Source of the DNA: Phenylobacterium sp.
GTDB lineage: Bacteria > Pseudomonadota > Alphaproteobacteria > Caulobacterales > Caulobacteraceae
NCBI RefSeq assembly: GCF_030651185.1
Contig: NZ_JAUSCJ010000022.1
Span: 1-64,000, forward strand
Length of the DNA: 64,000 nucleotides
Direction: 5' to 3'
The translations under genes were made by a program, and so were the position numbers. Position 1 is the first letter of the stretch. Every line of letters begins with the position of its first letter. Below the pieces are notes generated by a model. That model saw nothing but the letters and a program-made list of their open reading frames with translations. It was not told where the DNA came from and did no database searches. Below, piece after piece: positions 51,196-60,529 of this stretch.

Positions 51196-52992
51196 ATGGC
51201 CGACGAAGATCTCTCGCTCGATCCCGAAACGCCCGAGCGTGATCCCAATACGACGGACATGTTCGGTGCGCCCGCGCCGATGAAGCCTCCGCAGGAGGTC
51301 TCGGCCGCCTACACCGTCATCGCCCGCAAGTACCGGCCCCGCACCTTCGACGACCTCTATGGCCAGGAAGCCATGGTGCGGACGTTGAAGAACGCCTTTT
51401 CCACCGGCCGCATCGCCCACGCCTTCATGCTCACCGGCGTGCGCGGGGTGGGCAAGACCACCACCGCCCGCCTGTTGGCCCGCGCGCTGAACTACGAAAC
51501 CGACGCCATCCACGAGCCGACCCTGGATCTCCGCGCCGAGGGCCGCCACTGCAAGGCGATCATCGAAGGCCGGCACATGGATGTGCTGGAGCTCGACGCC
51601 GCCAGCCGCACCAAGGTCGAGGACATGCGCGAGCTTCTGGACGGGGTGCGCTACGCCCCCGTCGAGGCGCGCTACAAGGTCTACATCATCGACGAAGTGC
51701 ACATGCTCTCCACCTCGTCCTTCAACGCCCTGTTGAAGACCCTGGAAGAGCCGCCGCCGCACGTGAAGTTCATCTTCGCCACCACCGAGATCCGCAAGGT
51801 GCCGGTGACCATCCTGTCGCGCTGCCAGCGGTTCGACCTGCGCCGGGTGGAGCCCGACGTGATCGTCAAGAACCTGGAGATGATCACCGAGGCCGAGGGC
51901 GTGCGCGTCGACGCCGAGGGCCTGCTGCTGATCGCCCGTGCCGCCGAGGGCTCGGTGCGCGACGCCCAATCGATGCTCGACCAGGCCATTGTGCAGGGCG
52001 AGCCCGGCCAGACGGTGCCGGCCACCCTGATCCGCGACATGCTGGGCCTGGCCGACCGGGCCCAGACCATCACGCTGTTCGAACAGACCATGCGCGGCGA
52101 GCCCGGCCCCGCCATCGAGACCTTCCGCACCCTCTACGGCTACGGCGCCGACCCAGGCCAGGTGATGCTGGACCTGCTGGAGCACGCGCACTCCGCCTCT
52201 GTTGCGAAGGCTATCGGGGCGCACGCCCTGATCATGCCCAAGGAACAGGCCGGACGGCTGGCGGCCATCGGGGCCTCGGTCTCGGCGGGCACCCTGTCGC
52301 GCCTGTGGCAGATGCTGCTGCGGGCCCATGACGAGGTGCGGCGCTCCCCCGACCCGGCCGCGGCCGTGGACATGGCGCTGATCCGACTGGCCTATGCCGC
52401 CGACCTGCCCGGACCCGAGGAAGCGCTCCGGCGCATCCAGACGGGCGATCCGGTGGGCGGCGGGCCCGGGCCGTCCGGCGGCGGCGGCGGCGGCGGTGGA
52501 TCGAGCGCCCAGGGCGGGGGCGGAAGCGTCACGGCCCAGGCCCGCGTGCTGGCGCCCGAGCCCCAGGCGGCCGAGGCGCCGCCGGTGCTGCAGTCCTTCG
52601 CCGACGTCATCGCCCTGATCGAGAAGAAGCGTGACATCGCGCTGCGGCTGGACGTCGAGCGCTATGTGCGCCCGGTCAGCTTCCGGCCCGGCGCCATCGA
52701 GTTCGAGCCCGCCCCCGGCGCGCCCGCCAATCTCGCCCAGCGTCTGATCGGGCGCCTGCGGGAGTGGACCGGCCAGCCATGGCTGATCGCGGCCCAGGGC
52801 GGCGGCGGGGCCGAGAGCCAGTGGGAACGCCAGAAGCGCGAGGAGCGCGAGGTCCGCATCGAGATCGAGCAGGACCCCTTCATCCTCTCGGTGATGAAGA
52901 GCTTCCCAGGCGCCGAGATCGTCAGCATCCGCACCCTTCCGACGCCGGAGGCCTCGCCGGCCGACGCGCCGCCGGAAGAGGACGAAGACTAG
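51196..52992 (+). CDS. dnaX: DNA polymerase III tau subunit DnaX
   Basis: A 598-residue clamp-loader ATPase. Walker A GVRGVGKTT (81-89), Walker B VYIIDEVHML and the SRC motif in ILSRCQRF are intact. The region that normally carries four zinc cysteines keeps only one (RHCKAIIEG), as in other Caulobacterales. A Gly-rich linker (about 420-440, GGGGGGGG) joins domain III to a tau-specific C-terminal part that should bind the polymerase. No slippery A-AAA-AAG site for producing gamma is seen. Followed by ybaB. Confidence 0.95.
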   Translation: MADEDLSLDPETPERDPNTTDMFGAPAPMKPPQEVSAAYTVIARKYRPRTFDDLYGQEAMVRTLKNAFSTGRIAHAFMLTGVRGVGKTTTARLLARALNYETDAIHEPTLDLRAEGRHCKAIIEGRHMDVLELDAASRTKVEDMRELLDGVRYAPVEARYKVYIIDEVHMLSTSSFNALLKTLEEPPPHVKFIFATTEIRKVPVTILSRCQRFDLRRVEPDVIVKNLEMITEAEGVRVDAEGLLLIARAAEGSVRDAQSMLDQAIVQGEPGQTVPATLIRDMLGLADRAQTITLFEQTMRGEPGPAIETFRTLYGYGADPGQVMLDLLEHAHSASVAKAIGAHALIMPKEQAGRLAAIGASVSAGTLSRLWQMLLRAHDEVRRSPDPAAAVDMALIRLAYAADLPGPEEALRRIQTGDPVGGGPGPSGGGGGGGGSSAQGGGGSVTAQARVLAPEPQAAEAPPVLQSFADVIALIEKKRDIALRLDVERYVRPVSFRPGAIEFEPAPGAPANLAQRLIGRLREWTGQPWLIAAQGGGGAESQWERQKREEREVRIEIEQDPFILSVMKSFPGAEIVSIRTLPTPEASPADAPPEEDED

Positions 52993-53018
52993 TCTCCTAG
53001 ATACCCAGCGAGGACGTG

Positions 53019-53345
53019 ATGAAGGATTTGGGCGGCCTGATGAAACAGGCCCAGGCCATGCAGCAGAAGCTGGCCGAGGCGCAGGAGCGCCTGGCGCAGC
53101 TGGTCATCGAGGGGACCTCGGGCGGCGGCATGGTCAAGGTCGTGCTCAAGGGCACCGGCGAACTGGCCTCCGTCGAGCTGGACGAGAGCCTGCTGGCGCC
53201 GGGCGAGGGCGAGGTGATCTCCGATCTGATCGTGGCGGCCCACGCCGACGCCAAGCGCAAGCTGGACGAACAGCAGGGCCAGCTGATGCGCGACGCCGCC
53301 GGCCCGCTGGCGGGCATGGGGCTGCCGGGCATGCCGAAGTTCTAG
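53019..53345 (+). CDS. YbaB/EbfC nucleoid-associated protein
   Basis: A 108-residue DNA-binding dimer: N-terminal helix KDLGGLMKQAQAMQQKLAEA, the central VIEGTSGGGMVKVVLKGTGE strand region and a C-terminal helix ending in GLPGMPKF. The gene lies between dnaX and recR as in most bacteria. ATG at 53019 follows AGGACG. Its stop overlaps that of the convergent GNAT gene within CTAG. Confidence 0.95.
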   Translation: MKDLGGLMKQAQAMQQKLAEAQERLAQLVIEGTSGGGMVKVVLKGTGELASVELDESLLAPGEGEVISDLIVAAHADAKRKLDEQQGQLMRDAAGPLAGMGLPGMPKF

Positions 53346-53860
53346 AGCTTCAGTTCCAGCCGGGCGACCTGGTTCGTCCGATCCATCAGGTCCTGGGTCG
53401 CGGTCCCGATCTGGACGAAGCCCTGGGCGAGCCAGAAGCGCAGGGCGTCCGGGTTCTGGTCCTGGGTCACCAGGCGGATCGCCCGGCCGTCATGGCTGCG
53501 AATCCAGGTCTTCAGGGCCTCGACGATCCGCGCGCCGAGGCCTGACCCCCGCGCCTCAGGGGCCAACAGCAGCAGGCCCAGATACCAGACGTGGGGCTCG
53601 GGGAAGTCGCGCAACAGGTCGATAGCGGCGGTCAGGCCCTGGTCGGTCCAGAGCCCGATGACGAACTTGTCGCGCAGGGGATGGTCGGGCGGGACGTCCA
53701 CCAGCAGTTCGCGCGCGGCATAGGGCTCGGGCGGGTGGCCGGTGACCAGGACCTCGAAGTCCGTACAGCGCTCCAGCAGTTCCTGCAGTTCGGCTACGGC
53801 GCTGCCGTCGATGAAGGCCGACAGCGCGCCCTCGATGACGGGCAGGTCAGGCGTGATCAT
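53342..53860 (-). CDS. GNAT-family N-acetyltransferase
   Basis: A 172-residue GNAT protein. The acetyl-CoA loop is LLLLAPEARGSGLGARIVEAL (R/Q-x-x-G-x-G/A form) and the terminal motif is ALRFWLAQGFVQIG. GAGGGGAG precedes the ATG at 53860. It is inserted on the opposite strand between ybaB and recR, which are normally adjacent. Substrate unknown. Confidence 0.88.
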   Translation of the reverse strand: MITPDLPVIEGALSAFIDGSAVAELQELLERCTDFEVLVTGHPPEPYAARELLVDVPPDHPLRDKFVIGLWTDQGLTAAIDLLRDFPEPHVWYLGLLLLAPEARGSGLGARIVEALKTWIRSHDGRAIRLVTQDQNPDALRFWLAQGFVQIGTATQDLMDRTNQVARLELKL

Positions 53861-53939
53861 GGCGCGGGCTCCCCTCGACAACTAGATAGGACCTACAGAC
53901 AATCCCCTTGAATCGCATCCCGCTCTAGCAGGAGCCAAT

Positions 53940-54542
53940 TTGGCCGCCTCCGCCGGACCTGAAATCGAGCGCCTGATCGCGCTGCTGTCGAAGCTGCCGG
54001 GCCTGGGCCCGCGCTCGGCGCGGCGGGCGGCGCTGGCCCTGCTCAAGCGGCGGGAGCAACTGCTGCAGCCCCTGGCCGAGGCCCTGGCGGTGGCCGCCGA
54101 CCGGGTGAAGACCTGCAGCCTCTGCGGCTCCCTGGACACCCAGGACCCCTGCGCCATCTGCGACGACCGCTCCCGTGACCCGACCCTGGTCTGCGTGGTG
54201 GAGGAGGTGGGCGCGCTGTGGGCCATGGAGCGGGCCAGCGCCTTCCGGGGCCGCTACCACGTGCTGGGCGGCCTGCTCTCGGCCCTGGATGGGGTGGGGC
54301 CCGAGGCCCTGCGGGTCAATTCCTTGGTGAGCCGGGCCATGGAGGAGGGGGTCACCGAGGTGATCCTCGCCCTGCCGGCCACGGTGGACGGCCAGACCAC
54401 GGCCCACTACCTGGCTGAACGCCTCTCCAACGCCCACGTCTCGGTGACCATGCTGGCGCGCGGCGTGCCGGTGGGGGGCGAACTGGACTGGCTGGACGAC
54501 GGGACGATTGCGCAGGCGATGCGGGCGCGACGGCCGGCCTGA
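53940..54542 (+). CDS. recR: Recombination protein RecR
   Basis: A 200-residue repair protein that works with RecO/RecF to load RecA. The N-terminal helix-hairpin-helix ([20 protein letters not shown]), zinc finger Cys59, Cys62, Cys71, Cys74 and the Toprim domain (LVCVVEE) are intact. The start is a TTG placed five bases after AGGAG (53930-53934); no ATG gives the conserved N-terminus. Confidence 0.95.
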   Translation: MAASAGPEIERLIALLSKLPGLGPRSARRAALALLKRREQLLQPLAEALAVAADRVKTCSLCGSLDTQDPCAICDDRSRDPTLVCVVEEVGALWAMERASAFRGRYHVLGGLLSALDGVGPEALRVNSLVSRAMEEGVTEVILALPATVDGQTTAHYLAERLSNAHVSVTMLARGVPVGGELDWLDDGTIAQAMRARRPA

Positions 54543-54558
54543 TTGAGCGAGGGGGCGG

Positions 54559-54858
54559 ATGGGGGAAAAGACCTACCACGTCTACATCCTCGCCAGCGGC
54601 CAGCACGGTACGCTCTATGTCGGCGTGACCAATAGCCTGGAGCGTCGGATCGCCGAGCATCGCGCCAAGGAGGTGGCGGGCTTCACCAGGAAGTATGGTG
54701 TCGATCGGCTCGTTTGGTGGACGGCGTTTGGGGAAATCAGTGACGCGATCGCCTTCGAGAAGAAGCTCAAACGCTGGCGGCGCGAGTGGAAGGTCAATCT
54801 CATCGAGAAAGAGAACCCGCACTGGGGCGATCTATACGCTTCGATGATGGCGCCCTGA
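54559..54858 (+). CDS. GIY-YIG domain small nuclease-like protein
   Basis: A 99-residue single GIY-YIG domain: HVYILASGQHGTLYVGVTN (VYI and YVG correspond to GIY and YIG), RRIAEHR with the catalytic Arg, KYGVDRLVW with Tyr, and EKKLKRWRREWKVNLIE containing the catalytic Glu. Such stand-alone proteins of the UPF0213/YhbQ-like group are common; their DNA substrate is uncertain. Base composition is somewhat less G+C-rich than its neighbours, hinting at later acquisition. Confidence 0.88.
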   Translation: MGEKTYHVYILASGQHGTLYVGVTNSLERRIAEHRAKEVAGFTRKYGVDRLVWWTAFGEISDAIAFEKKLKRWRREWKVNLIEKENPHWGDLYASMMAP

Positions 54859-54867
54859 ATCGCCCCC

Positions 54868-54921
54868 CAACGTGTCATCCCGCATGTAGGCCGAAGGCCG
54901 GAAGTGCGGGATGACACGTTG
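54868..54921. repeat. 54-bp palindromic repeat with 17-bp arms
   Basis: CAACGTGTCATCCCGCA (54868-54884) and TGCGGGATGACACGTTG (54905-54921) are perfectly complementary, with an inner GGCCGAAGGCC hairpin in the loop. It lies between the convergent GIY-YIG and GNAT genes and abuts the latter's stop. It could end both transcripts, but the shape is that of a dispersed palindromic element. Confidence 0.75.
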
Positions 54922-54923
54922 GG

Positions 54924-55445
54924 TTAGCCGGACCGTCGCGCAACCCACACCAACCCTGACCAGCTGTGGCCGTCATGGGTGCTGGTGAAGTCACGGGCTT
55001 CGTCGCGTTCGAGGCCGAGCTTGCGCATCACCGCCTGGGAGCGGTGGTTGTCGGGCGCGGTATAGCTGAGCACCTCGTCGAGGCCGCAACGCTCGAAGCC
55101 GTCGATGAGGCTGGCGCGGGCGGCTTCGGTGGCGATGCCCGAGCCCCAGCTCCCGCGCACCAGCCGCCAGCCGACCTCCACATTGGGCGCGCGGGGATGC
55201 CAGTCGTCGATCGGCATGATCCCGACATAGCCGAGGAACTCCCCCGCCGGGTCGGTCACCACCCAGCGGCAGAAGCCCAGGCGGTCATGGGCCTCGCGGT
55301 AGCGGGCCATCTTGCGGGCTGCGGCGTCGCGATCCACCGGCCCGCCGGCGTCGGCCTGGACTTCCGGGTCGGCCAGCATGTCGGCGAAGGCGTCGAGGTC
55401 GTCGTCGCGCCAGGGCCTCAGGATCGTCCGTTCGGTGGTGATCAT
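54924..55445 (-). CDS. GNAT-family N-acetyltransferase (RimJ/RimL type)
   Basis: A 173-residue protein starting MITTERTILRPWRDDDLDAFADML, the usual RimJ/RimL-like opening (given here only to show the family form). The acetyl-CoA region is VEVGWRLVRGSWGSGIATEA and NHRSQAVMRKLGL is the C-terminal motif. GGGAGGAC precedes the ATG. Acts on a protein N-terminus, an antibiotic or a small amine; not determinable. Confidence 0.88.
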   Translation of the reverse strand: MITTERTILRPWRDDDLDAFADMLADPEVQADAGGPVDRDAAARKMARYREAHDRLGFCRWVVTDPAGEFLGYVGIMPIDDWHPRAPNVEVGWRLVRGSWGSGIATEAARASLIDGFERCGLDEVLSYTAPDNHRSQAVMRKLGLERDEARDFTSTHDGHSWSGLVWVARRSG

Positions 55446-55502
55446 CAGGTCGTCCTCCCGGGAATCTGGTAGCACGGCGGCAGGCCGATGAACGAGGCGC
55501 CC

Positions 55503-56237
55503 ATGTACGGAATTCTCTGCGCGACCCCCGAGGAACTGGCGGCGCTCCAGGCGCGGTTGTCGGTCACCCCCTCGCCCGTGGTCTATGGCCCGACCCAGGT
55601 CTGGACCGGGACCCACGCCGGCGCCGACTTCGCCCTCGCCCTGGCCGGCATGGGCAAGGTCAATGCGGCGGCGGCGGCCACCCTGCTGCTGGCGGTGTTC
55701 CACGCCGACACCCTGATCTTCGCCGGCGTGGCGGGCGGGCTGAACCCGGCCCTGGGGGTCGGCTCGGTGCTGTTGGCCCAGCGGCTGGACATCCACGACT
55801 ACGGCCACGTCTTCGAAGGCGCCTTCACCCCCACCCGGTCGGGCGAAATGCCCATCGGCGCCCCGCGCCTGACGGCCCTGACACCGGTGGCGCCAACCGT
55901 CGCGGCAAATCTCGCCCGGCTGCGCGACGCCGTGGCCGGCGAGCTCGCCCATCCCATCGCCCTGGGCGGCGTGGTCACCGCCGACTACTTCCTCAACTGC
56001 GCCGTGACCCGCGACCAGCTGCACGCCGCCTTCGGCGCGGACGCCATCGACATGGAGTCCGGCGCCGTTGACCAGGTGGCGCTGGCCTGGGGCAAGCCAC
56101 TCTACGTGATCCGCACCCTGTCGGACCTGGCCGGGGCGGAGAGCCACCTCAGCTATCTGGAGATGGCGCAGATGGCGGCCGACAACTCGGCCCTCTGCGT
56201 CCCGGCCCTGCTGGCGATCCTCGCCGACTCCGCGTAA
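55503..56237 (+). CDS. MTA/SAH nucleosidase-family protein
   Basis: A 244-residue PNP_UDP_1 enzyme. It begins YGILCATPEEL (general-base Glu), has LALAGMGKVNAAAAATLLL and GVAGGLNP, then IDMESGAV (ribose-binding Glu) and RTLSDLAG with the catalytic Asp. This matches 5'-methylthioadenosine/S-adenosylhomocysteine nucleosidases. ATG at 55503 has GAGG five bases upstream; an ATG five codons earlier (55488) is possible. It runs into rmuC after 10 bp. Confidence 0.88.
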   Translation: MYGILCATPEELAALQARLSVTPSPVVYGPTQVWTGTHAGADFALALAGMGKVNAAAAATLLLAVFHADTLIFAGVAGGLNPALGVGSVLLAQRLDIHDYGHVFEGAFTPTRSGEMPIGAPRLTALTPVAPTVAANLARLRDAVAGELAHPIALGGVVTADYFLNCAVTRDQLHAAFGADAIDMESGAVDQVALAWGKPLYVIRTLSDLAGAESHLSYLEMAQMAADNSALCVPALLAILADSA

Positions 56238-56247
56238 AGAACGGAGC

Positions 56248-57513
56248 ATGAACTCCCTGTTGATCTTCCTCGTCATCGCCCTCGTGGCCGCCGCCATCGG
56301 CTTCACCTGGGCCCTGATGGAGCGCGCCCGCGCCAACCGGGCCGAGGCGCGGGCCTGGGAGCTGCAGGATTCCGCCTCCCGCCTGAAACTCATCGAGGAG
56401 CAGGGCGGCCGCAACGCCGCGCTGATCCAGGCCGAGGCGGTGACCGCCATCGCCGACCAGGTGCTCAAGCGCGCCGACGAGACCTTCAAGGGCCGCGAGG
56501 AGCTGGCCCAGGCGCGGTTAGAGGCCCAGCTCAAGCCGGTCGCCGAGACCCTGGCCAAGTTCCAGGAGCAGGTGGTCGCCGTCGAGAAGACCCGCGCCGA
56601 GGAGACCGGCGGCCTGAAGGCCCAGATCAGCCAGCTGCTTCTGGCCTCGACCGCCACCCAGGAAGAGGCGCGCAAGCTGTCGGCCGCCCTGCGCCGGGGC
56701 GCCGGCGTCCAGGGGCGCTGGGGCGAGCAGACCCTGCGCAACGTCCTGGAGGCCGCGGGCCTGCACAACCGCTACGACTTCGACGAACAGACCTCCACCG
56801 ACACCGAGGAGGGCCGCCGCCGGCCCGACGTCACCGTGCGCCTGCCGGGCGGCGCGGTGTTCGTGATCGACGCCAAGTGCTCGCTGAACGCCTTCCTCGA
56901 CGCCCAGGACGCCACCGACGATGCGATCCGCGAGGCCTGCTACGTCCGCCACGCCCAGAGCGTGCGGAGCCACATGATCGGCCTGTCGGGCAAGACCTAC
57001 TGGGACCAGTTCAACCAGGGTTCGCCGGACTTCGTGGCCATGTTTATCCCCGGCGACAGCTTCCTGGCCGCGGCCCTGGACCGCATGCCCGAGCTGATGA
57101 CCGAGGCCATGGACAAGCGGGTGCTGGTGGTGACCCCCACCACCCTGTTCGCCCTGTGCAAGGCCGTGGTCTACGGCTGGCGGGTGGAGGAGCAGGCGGC
57201 CAACGCCCAGGAGATCTCCAAGCTGGGGCGCGAGCTCTACAAGCGCCTCTCGGTGATGGGCGGCCACGCCGCCTCGGTGGGCAAGGCTCTGGAGGCCGCT
57301 GTCGGCCGCTACAATTCCTTCGTCGGCTCCCTGGAGACCCAGGTCATGACCCAGGCGCGGCGCTTCGAGGACCTGCAGGTGGATCACGAGGGCAAGGAAT
57401 TGCCGGAGCTCGGGCCCGTCGAGACGGGCATCCGGCCGCTGACCAAGCTCGCCGTCGCCGCGCCGGAGGACGACCCGCCGTCCGCCGCCGTCTTGACGCT
57501 CAAAGGCGGCTGA
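56248..57513 (+). CDS. rmuC: DNA recombination protein RmuC
   Basis: The 421-residue protein has an N-terminal membrane helix (about 3-25), a long coiled coil (about 30-145) and the RmuC nuclease-like domain with [39 protein letters not shown] and [12 protein letters not shown]. RmuC limits inversions between short repeats. The gene is followed closely by def, a linkage kept in Caulobacter. Confidence 0.94.
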   Translation: MNSLLIFLVIALVAAAIGFTWALMERARANRAEARAWELQDSASRLKLIEEQGGRNAALIQAEAVTAIADQVLKRADETFKGREELAQARLEAQLKPVAETLAKFQEQVVAVEKTRAEETGGLKAQISQLLLASTATQEEARKLSAALRRGAGVQGRWGEQTLRNVLEAAGLHNRYDFDEQTSTDTEEGRRRPDVTVRLPGGAVFVIDAKCSLNAFLDAQDATDDAIREACYVRHAQSVRSHMIGLSGKTYWDQFNQGSPDFVAMFIPGDSFLAAALDRMPELMTEAMDKRVLVVTPTTLFALCKAVVYGWRVEEQAANAQEISKLGRELYKRLSVMGGHAASVGKALEAAVGRYNSFVGSLETQVMTQARRFEDLQVDHEGKELPELGPVETGIRPLTKLAVAAPEDDPPSAAVLTLKGG

Positions 57514-57527
57514 CCTACCTGAAAACC

Positions 57528-58037
57528 ATGGCTCTTCGCGAAATCCTCGTCGTCCCCGACCCCGTGCTGAAACAGGTCTCCACCCCGGTCGAGGTGGTGG
57601 ACGATGACCTGCGCGTCCTGATGGACGACATGCTGGAGACGATGTACGCCGCGCCCGGCATCGGTCTGGCGGCGATCCAGGTGGGGGTGCCCAAGCGGGT
57701 GATCGTCATGGACCTGGCGGCGCCCGACACCGCGCCCGAGCCGCGCTACTTCGTGAACCCGGAAATCCTCTGGGCCTCGGAAGACACCGCCCCCTACGAA
57801 GAGGGCTGCCTGTCGGTCCCCGACATCTATGACGAGGTCGAGCGGCCCGCCCGGGTGAAGCTGAAGTACCTGAACTACCAGGGCGAGGAAGTGATCGAGG
57901 ACGCGGAGGGCCTGTACGCCGTCTGCATCCAGCATGAGATGGACCACCTGAAGGGCGTGCTCTTCATCGACTACCTTTCGCGCCTGAAGCGCGACCGGGC
58001 GGTCGCCAAGGTGAAGAAGCAGGTCCGGGCCGCCTAA
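57528..58037 (+). CDS. def: Peptide deformylase
   Basis: A 169-residue metalloenzyme removing formyl groups from nascent proteins. Motif 1 GIGLAAIQ, motif 2 EGCLSVP with the metal-binding Cys and motif 3 HEMDHLKG with two His and the catalytic Glu are complete. It starts 14 bp after rmuC. Its usual partner fmt is 1.6 kb downstream, separated by a regulator and a lipoprotein gene. Confidence 0.96.
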   Translation: MALREILVVPDPVLKQVSTPVEVVDDDLRVLMDDMLETMYAAPGIGLAAIQVGVPKRVIVMDLAAPDTAPEPRYFVNPEILWASEDTAPYEEGCLSVPDIYDEVERPARVKLKYLNYQGEEVIEDAEGLYAVCIQHEMDHLKGVLFIDYLSRLKRDRAVAKVKKQVRAA

Positions 58038-58054
58038 GCCTTCGTGAGAGGCCG

Positions 58055-58094
58055 TCCCGCGCGGGAGGGGACGACCGGTCATGGACGTGACCGG
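58055..58094. other. Two palindromes after def
   Basis: TCCCGCGCGGGA (58055-58066) is a perfect 12-bp palindrome, followed by the dyad CCGGTCA-TGGACG-TGACCGG (58075-58094). The rest of the 251-bp gap (58038-58288) shows no gene. The second dyad has operator form and might be bound by the regulator encoded at 58289, but this is a guess. Confidence 0.4.
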
Positions 58095-58288
58095 CTGTCC
58101 CGACCAGATCCCCCCCGGGACCCGGTCCCGACCTCACCCGATAATCCTTTTCAGGGCCGCGGTTCGGTCAGTCGCCTGCGTGGGCCGGTAAGCGTTCCGG
58201 ACCTGGCGGCTGGATATCAACGCAGCCAAACCGGCGTGATGGCGTTTTCTGGTACGGTCCCCAAATTGAGGAATTGCTCGCGGCGCCC

Positions 58289-59176
58289 ATGACCGACACA
58301 CCGCCGCCCGGCCACAACAGGCCCTTCCCGTACAGCAAGCTCGAAGCCTTCCTCGCCCGGCCGGGGATGGACGACGCCATACGGCGTTCCGTGCTTGGGG
58401 CGGTGGCCTATTATGACGCCGCGCCCACCCTGCATCGTGACGTCAAGGACGTGAGCCGCTTCCTGCTAGGGGTCCTGGCCCTCTATCTCGACGCCAGTGG
58501 CGGCCTGACCCATCGGCGCTTGCGGGAGCTGTCGGGCAAGAGCGGCATCCTCAGCGCCGGGACGGCGACGGCGGTGCTGCTGCGGCTGCAGATGATCGGC
58601 TACGTCACCCGCGCCGACGCCGCCAACGGCCACAGCCGCCCCTACAAGCCCACCCCCGCCATGGAAGCCGCCTTCCGGGGACGTATGCGGATCGAGTTCG
58701 AGGCCCTGACCCACCTCACCGACGAGACGTCGGAGATGCTGGCGCGGTTTGACGAGCCGGCGGTCTTCTCCATGCTCATGGCGATGATGGGCGACCAGTC
58801 GATGATGGCGGCGGGGTCGCCCAACCCGGACATCGCGGCGTTCAATGCGCTCGCTGTCCGGTCAGCGGGCCTGCTGATTCTGTTCGAGGTGATGGCCAAG
58901 GCCGACACGGGCGGCGCCTTCCCGCCGGTGGGCGAGGTGGAGCTGTCGGTGGCCGCCATCGCCCGCCACTATCAGGTCTCCCGCAGCCACGTGCTGTCGG
59001 TGCTGCGGGATATCGAGGCGGCCGGTTGGGTCGGTAGGGGCCCGCGGGACGGGATCTGGATCCTGCTGCCGGCCCTGCAGGCCGACATCCGCACCTTCTA
59101 CGGGATCACCTATCTGGGCCTGATCCGCGCCAGCGAAATGGCGTTCGAGCAGCTGAAAGCGCGGAAGGCGGGATGA
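58289..59176 (+). CDS. Putative transcriptional regulator with two winged-helix-like domains
   Basis: A 295-residue soluble protein. A helical N-terminal part contains a wHTH-like unit (about 75-110, LRELSGKSGILSAGTATAVL, LRLQMIGYV), and a second clear HTH is near the C-terminus (VAAIARHYQVSRSHVLSVLR, then DIEAAGWVGRGPRDGIWILLP). The second unit is MarR-like in form. I recognise no named family. It sits between def and fmt, which are normally adjacent, and next to an oppositely transcribed lipoprotein gene; control of that gene or of an envelope function is possible but unproven. Confidence 0.7.
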   Translation: MTDTPPPGHNRPFPYSKLEAFLARPGMDDAIRRSVLGAVAYYDAAPTLHRDVKDVSRFLLGVLALYLDASGGLTHRRLRELSGKSGILSAGTATAVLLRLQMIGYVTRADAANGHSRPYKPTPAMEAAFRGRMRIEFEALTHLTDETSEMLARFDEPAVFSMLMAMMGDQSMMAAGSPNPDIAAFNALAVRSAGLLILFEVMAKADTGGAFPPVGEVELSVAAIARHYQVSRSHVLSVLRDIEAAGWVGRGPRDGIWILLPALQADIRTFYGITYLGLIRASEMAFEQLKARKAG

Positions 59177-59180
59177 GGGC

Positions 59181-59516
59181 CTAGTTCCTCGCGTCCGCTG
59201 CGGCCCTGTCGATCTTGGCGTCGGCGGTGGCGGCGGCTTGGCTGGCCTTGTCGCCGGCCTTGTCCGCGCCTTCCTTCAGCTCGGTCCCGGCGGTGGCCAG
59301 GGCGTCCTTGGCCACGGCGCCGGCTTCCGCCGCGCCTTCCTTGATGTCCTGCCCCACCGCCTTGATCTCGGGGCTGGTGGCGACCTCCTTGGTGGCCTCG
59401 CCGATCTTGGCGGCCGCGGCCTTGGCGTTCTCGCCAGCATCGGACTGTTCGGACTTGGAGCAGGCGGCGACCGACAGGGCGGCGATGGCGAACGAGACGA
59501 TGAGGGCGTGGCGCAT
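59181..59516 (-). CDS. Small Ala/Lys-rich lipoprotein
   Basis: The 111-residue precursor has a signal peptide with lipobox SVAAC (Cys19). The mature part is made of Ala-, Lys-, Glu- and Asp-rich amphipathic helix units (KIGEATKEVA, DIKEGAAEAGAVAKDALATAG, ELKEGADKAGDKASQ), similar in composition to envelope-stress or LEA-like lipoproteins. GGAGATC precedes the ATG. It converges on the regulator gene with a 4-bp gap. Function unknown. Confidence 0.78.
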   Translation of the reverse strand: MRHALIVSFAIAALSVAACSKSEQSDAGENAKAAAAKIGEATKEVATSPEIKAVGQDIKEGAAEAGAVAKDALATAGTELKEGADKAGDKASQAAATADAKIDRAAADARN

Positions 59517-59602
59517 GAGCAGATCTCCGGATGAAGCGTGCGGGTAACGGCCACGCTTGCTTGCGGTTCCCTATTGGGCCCCACGCCGCTAAACCGACCG
59601 CC

Positions 59603-60529
59603 ATGCGCCTGGCCTTCCTTGGAACTCCCGACTTCGCCGTCGCCTGCCTCTCCGCCCTGGTGGAGGCGGGCCATGAGATCGCGGTGGTCTATTCTCAGCC
59701 GCCGGCCCCGCGTGGCCGCGGCCAGGAACTGAAGCCGTCGCCCGCCCACGCCTTCGCCCTGGCGCGCGGCATTCCGGTGCGGACACCGGTGTCCATGCGC
59801 GAGCCGGCCGAGATCGAGGCCTTCGCCGCCCTCAATCTCGACGCTGCCGTGGTGGTGGCCTTCGGCCAGATCCTGCCGGGTGAGGTGCTCGATGCGCCCC
59901 GCCTGGGGTCCTTCAACCTGCACGCCTCGCTGCTGCCGCGCTGGCGCGGGGCGGCGCCGATCCAGCGGGCGATCATGGCTGGAGACAAGGTGACCGGGGT
60001 CGAGGTGATGGCGATGACCGAAGGCCTCGACGAGGGCCCGGTCCTGGCCTCGGAGACCGTGCGCATCGACGCGCTGGAAACCGCCGGGACGCTGCATGAC
60101 CGCTTGGCGAGCGTGGGCGCGGACCTGCTGGTGCGGACCATGGCGGCGGTTGAACGGGGTGAGGCGGTGGCCAAGCCCCAGGTCGAGGAGGGCCTGACCT
60201 ACGCCAAGAAGATCCGGCCCAAGGAGGCCCGCCTGCGCTGGACCAAGCCGGCCGCCGAACTCGACCGCAAGATCCGTGGCCTTTCGCCGTTCCCCGGCGC
60301 CTGGTTCGAACTGCCCACCGAAAAGGGTGCGGTGCGGGTGAAGGCCCTGCTGTCCCAGGTCGAGGACGCTTCTGGAATCCCGGGACAAGTTCTCGACGAC
60401 CGCCTGCTGATCGCTTGCGGTGACGGGGCCGTGCGCCTGCTGCGGGTGCAGCGGGAGGGCAAGGGACCGCAGGAGGCGCAGGTCTTCCTGCGCGGCTTGC
60501 CGTTGGCGGCGGGGACGGTCGTGCTCTGA
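59603..60529 (+). CDS. fmt: Methionyl-tRNA formyltransferase
   Basis: A 308-residue enzyme formylating initiator Met-t[15 protein letters not shown] opens the Rossmann domain; [17 protein letters not shown] holds the catalytic Asn and His and GLDEGP the catalytic Asp; the loop [12 protein letters not shown] contacts the acceptor stem. A C-terminal OB-like domain follows from about residue 205. The TGATG overlap couples it to truA. Confidence 0.96.
   Translation: MRLAFLGTPDFAVACLSALVEAGHEIAVVYSQPPAPRGRGQELKPSPAHAFALARGIPVRTPVSMREPAEIEAFAALNLDAAVVVAFGQILPGEVLDAPRLGSFNLHASLLPRWRGAAPIQRAIMAGDKVTGVEVMAMTEGLDEGPVLASETVRIDALETAGTLHDRLASVGADLLVRTMAAVERGEAVAKPQVEEGLTYAKKIRPKEARLRWTKPAAELDRKIRGLSPFPGAWFELPTEKGAVRVKALLSQVEDASGIPGQVLDDRLLIACGDGAVRLLRVQREGKGPQEAQVFLRGLPLAAGTVVL

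Noticed and set aside
52460..52515. Glycine-run GGC repeats in dnaX as a programmed frameshift site
   Set aside because: There is no slippery A or T heptamer or spaced ribosome-like element; it is simply a flexible Gly-rich linker.
58055..58066. TCCCGCGCGGGA palindrome as terminator of def
   Set aside because: No T-run follows on either strand and the stem has no loop; it is recorded only as a palindrome.
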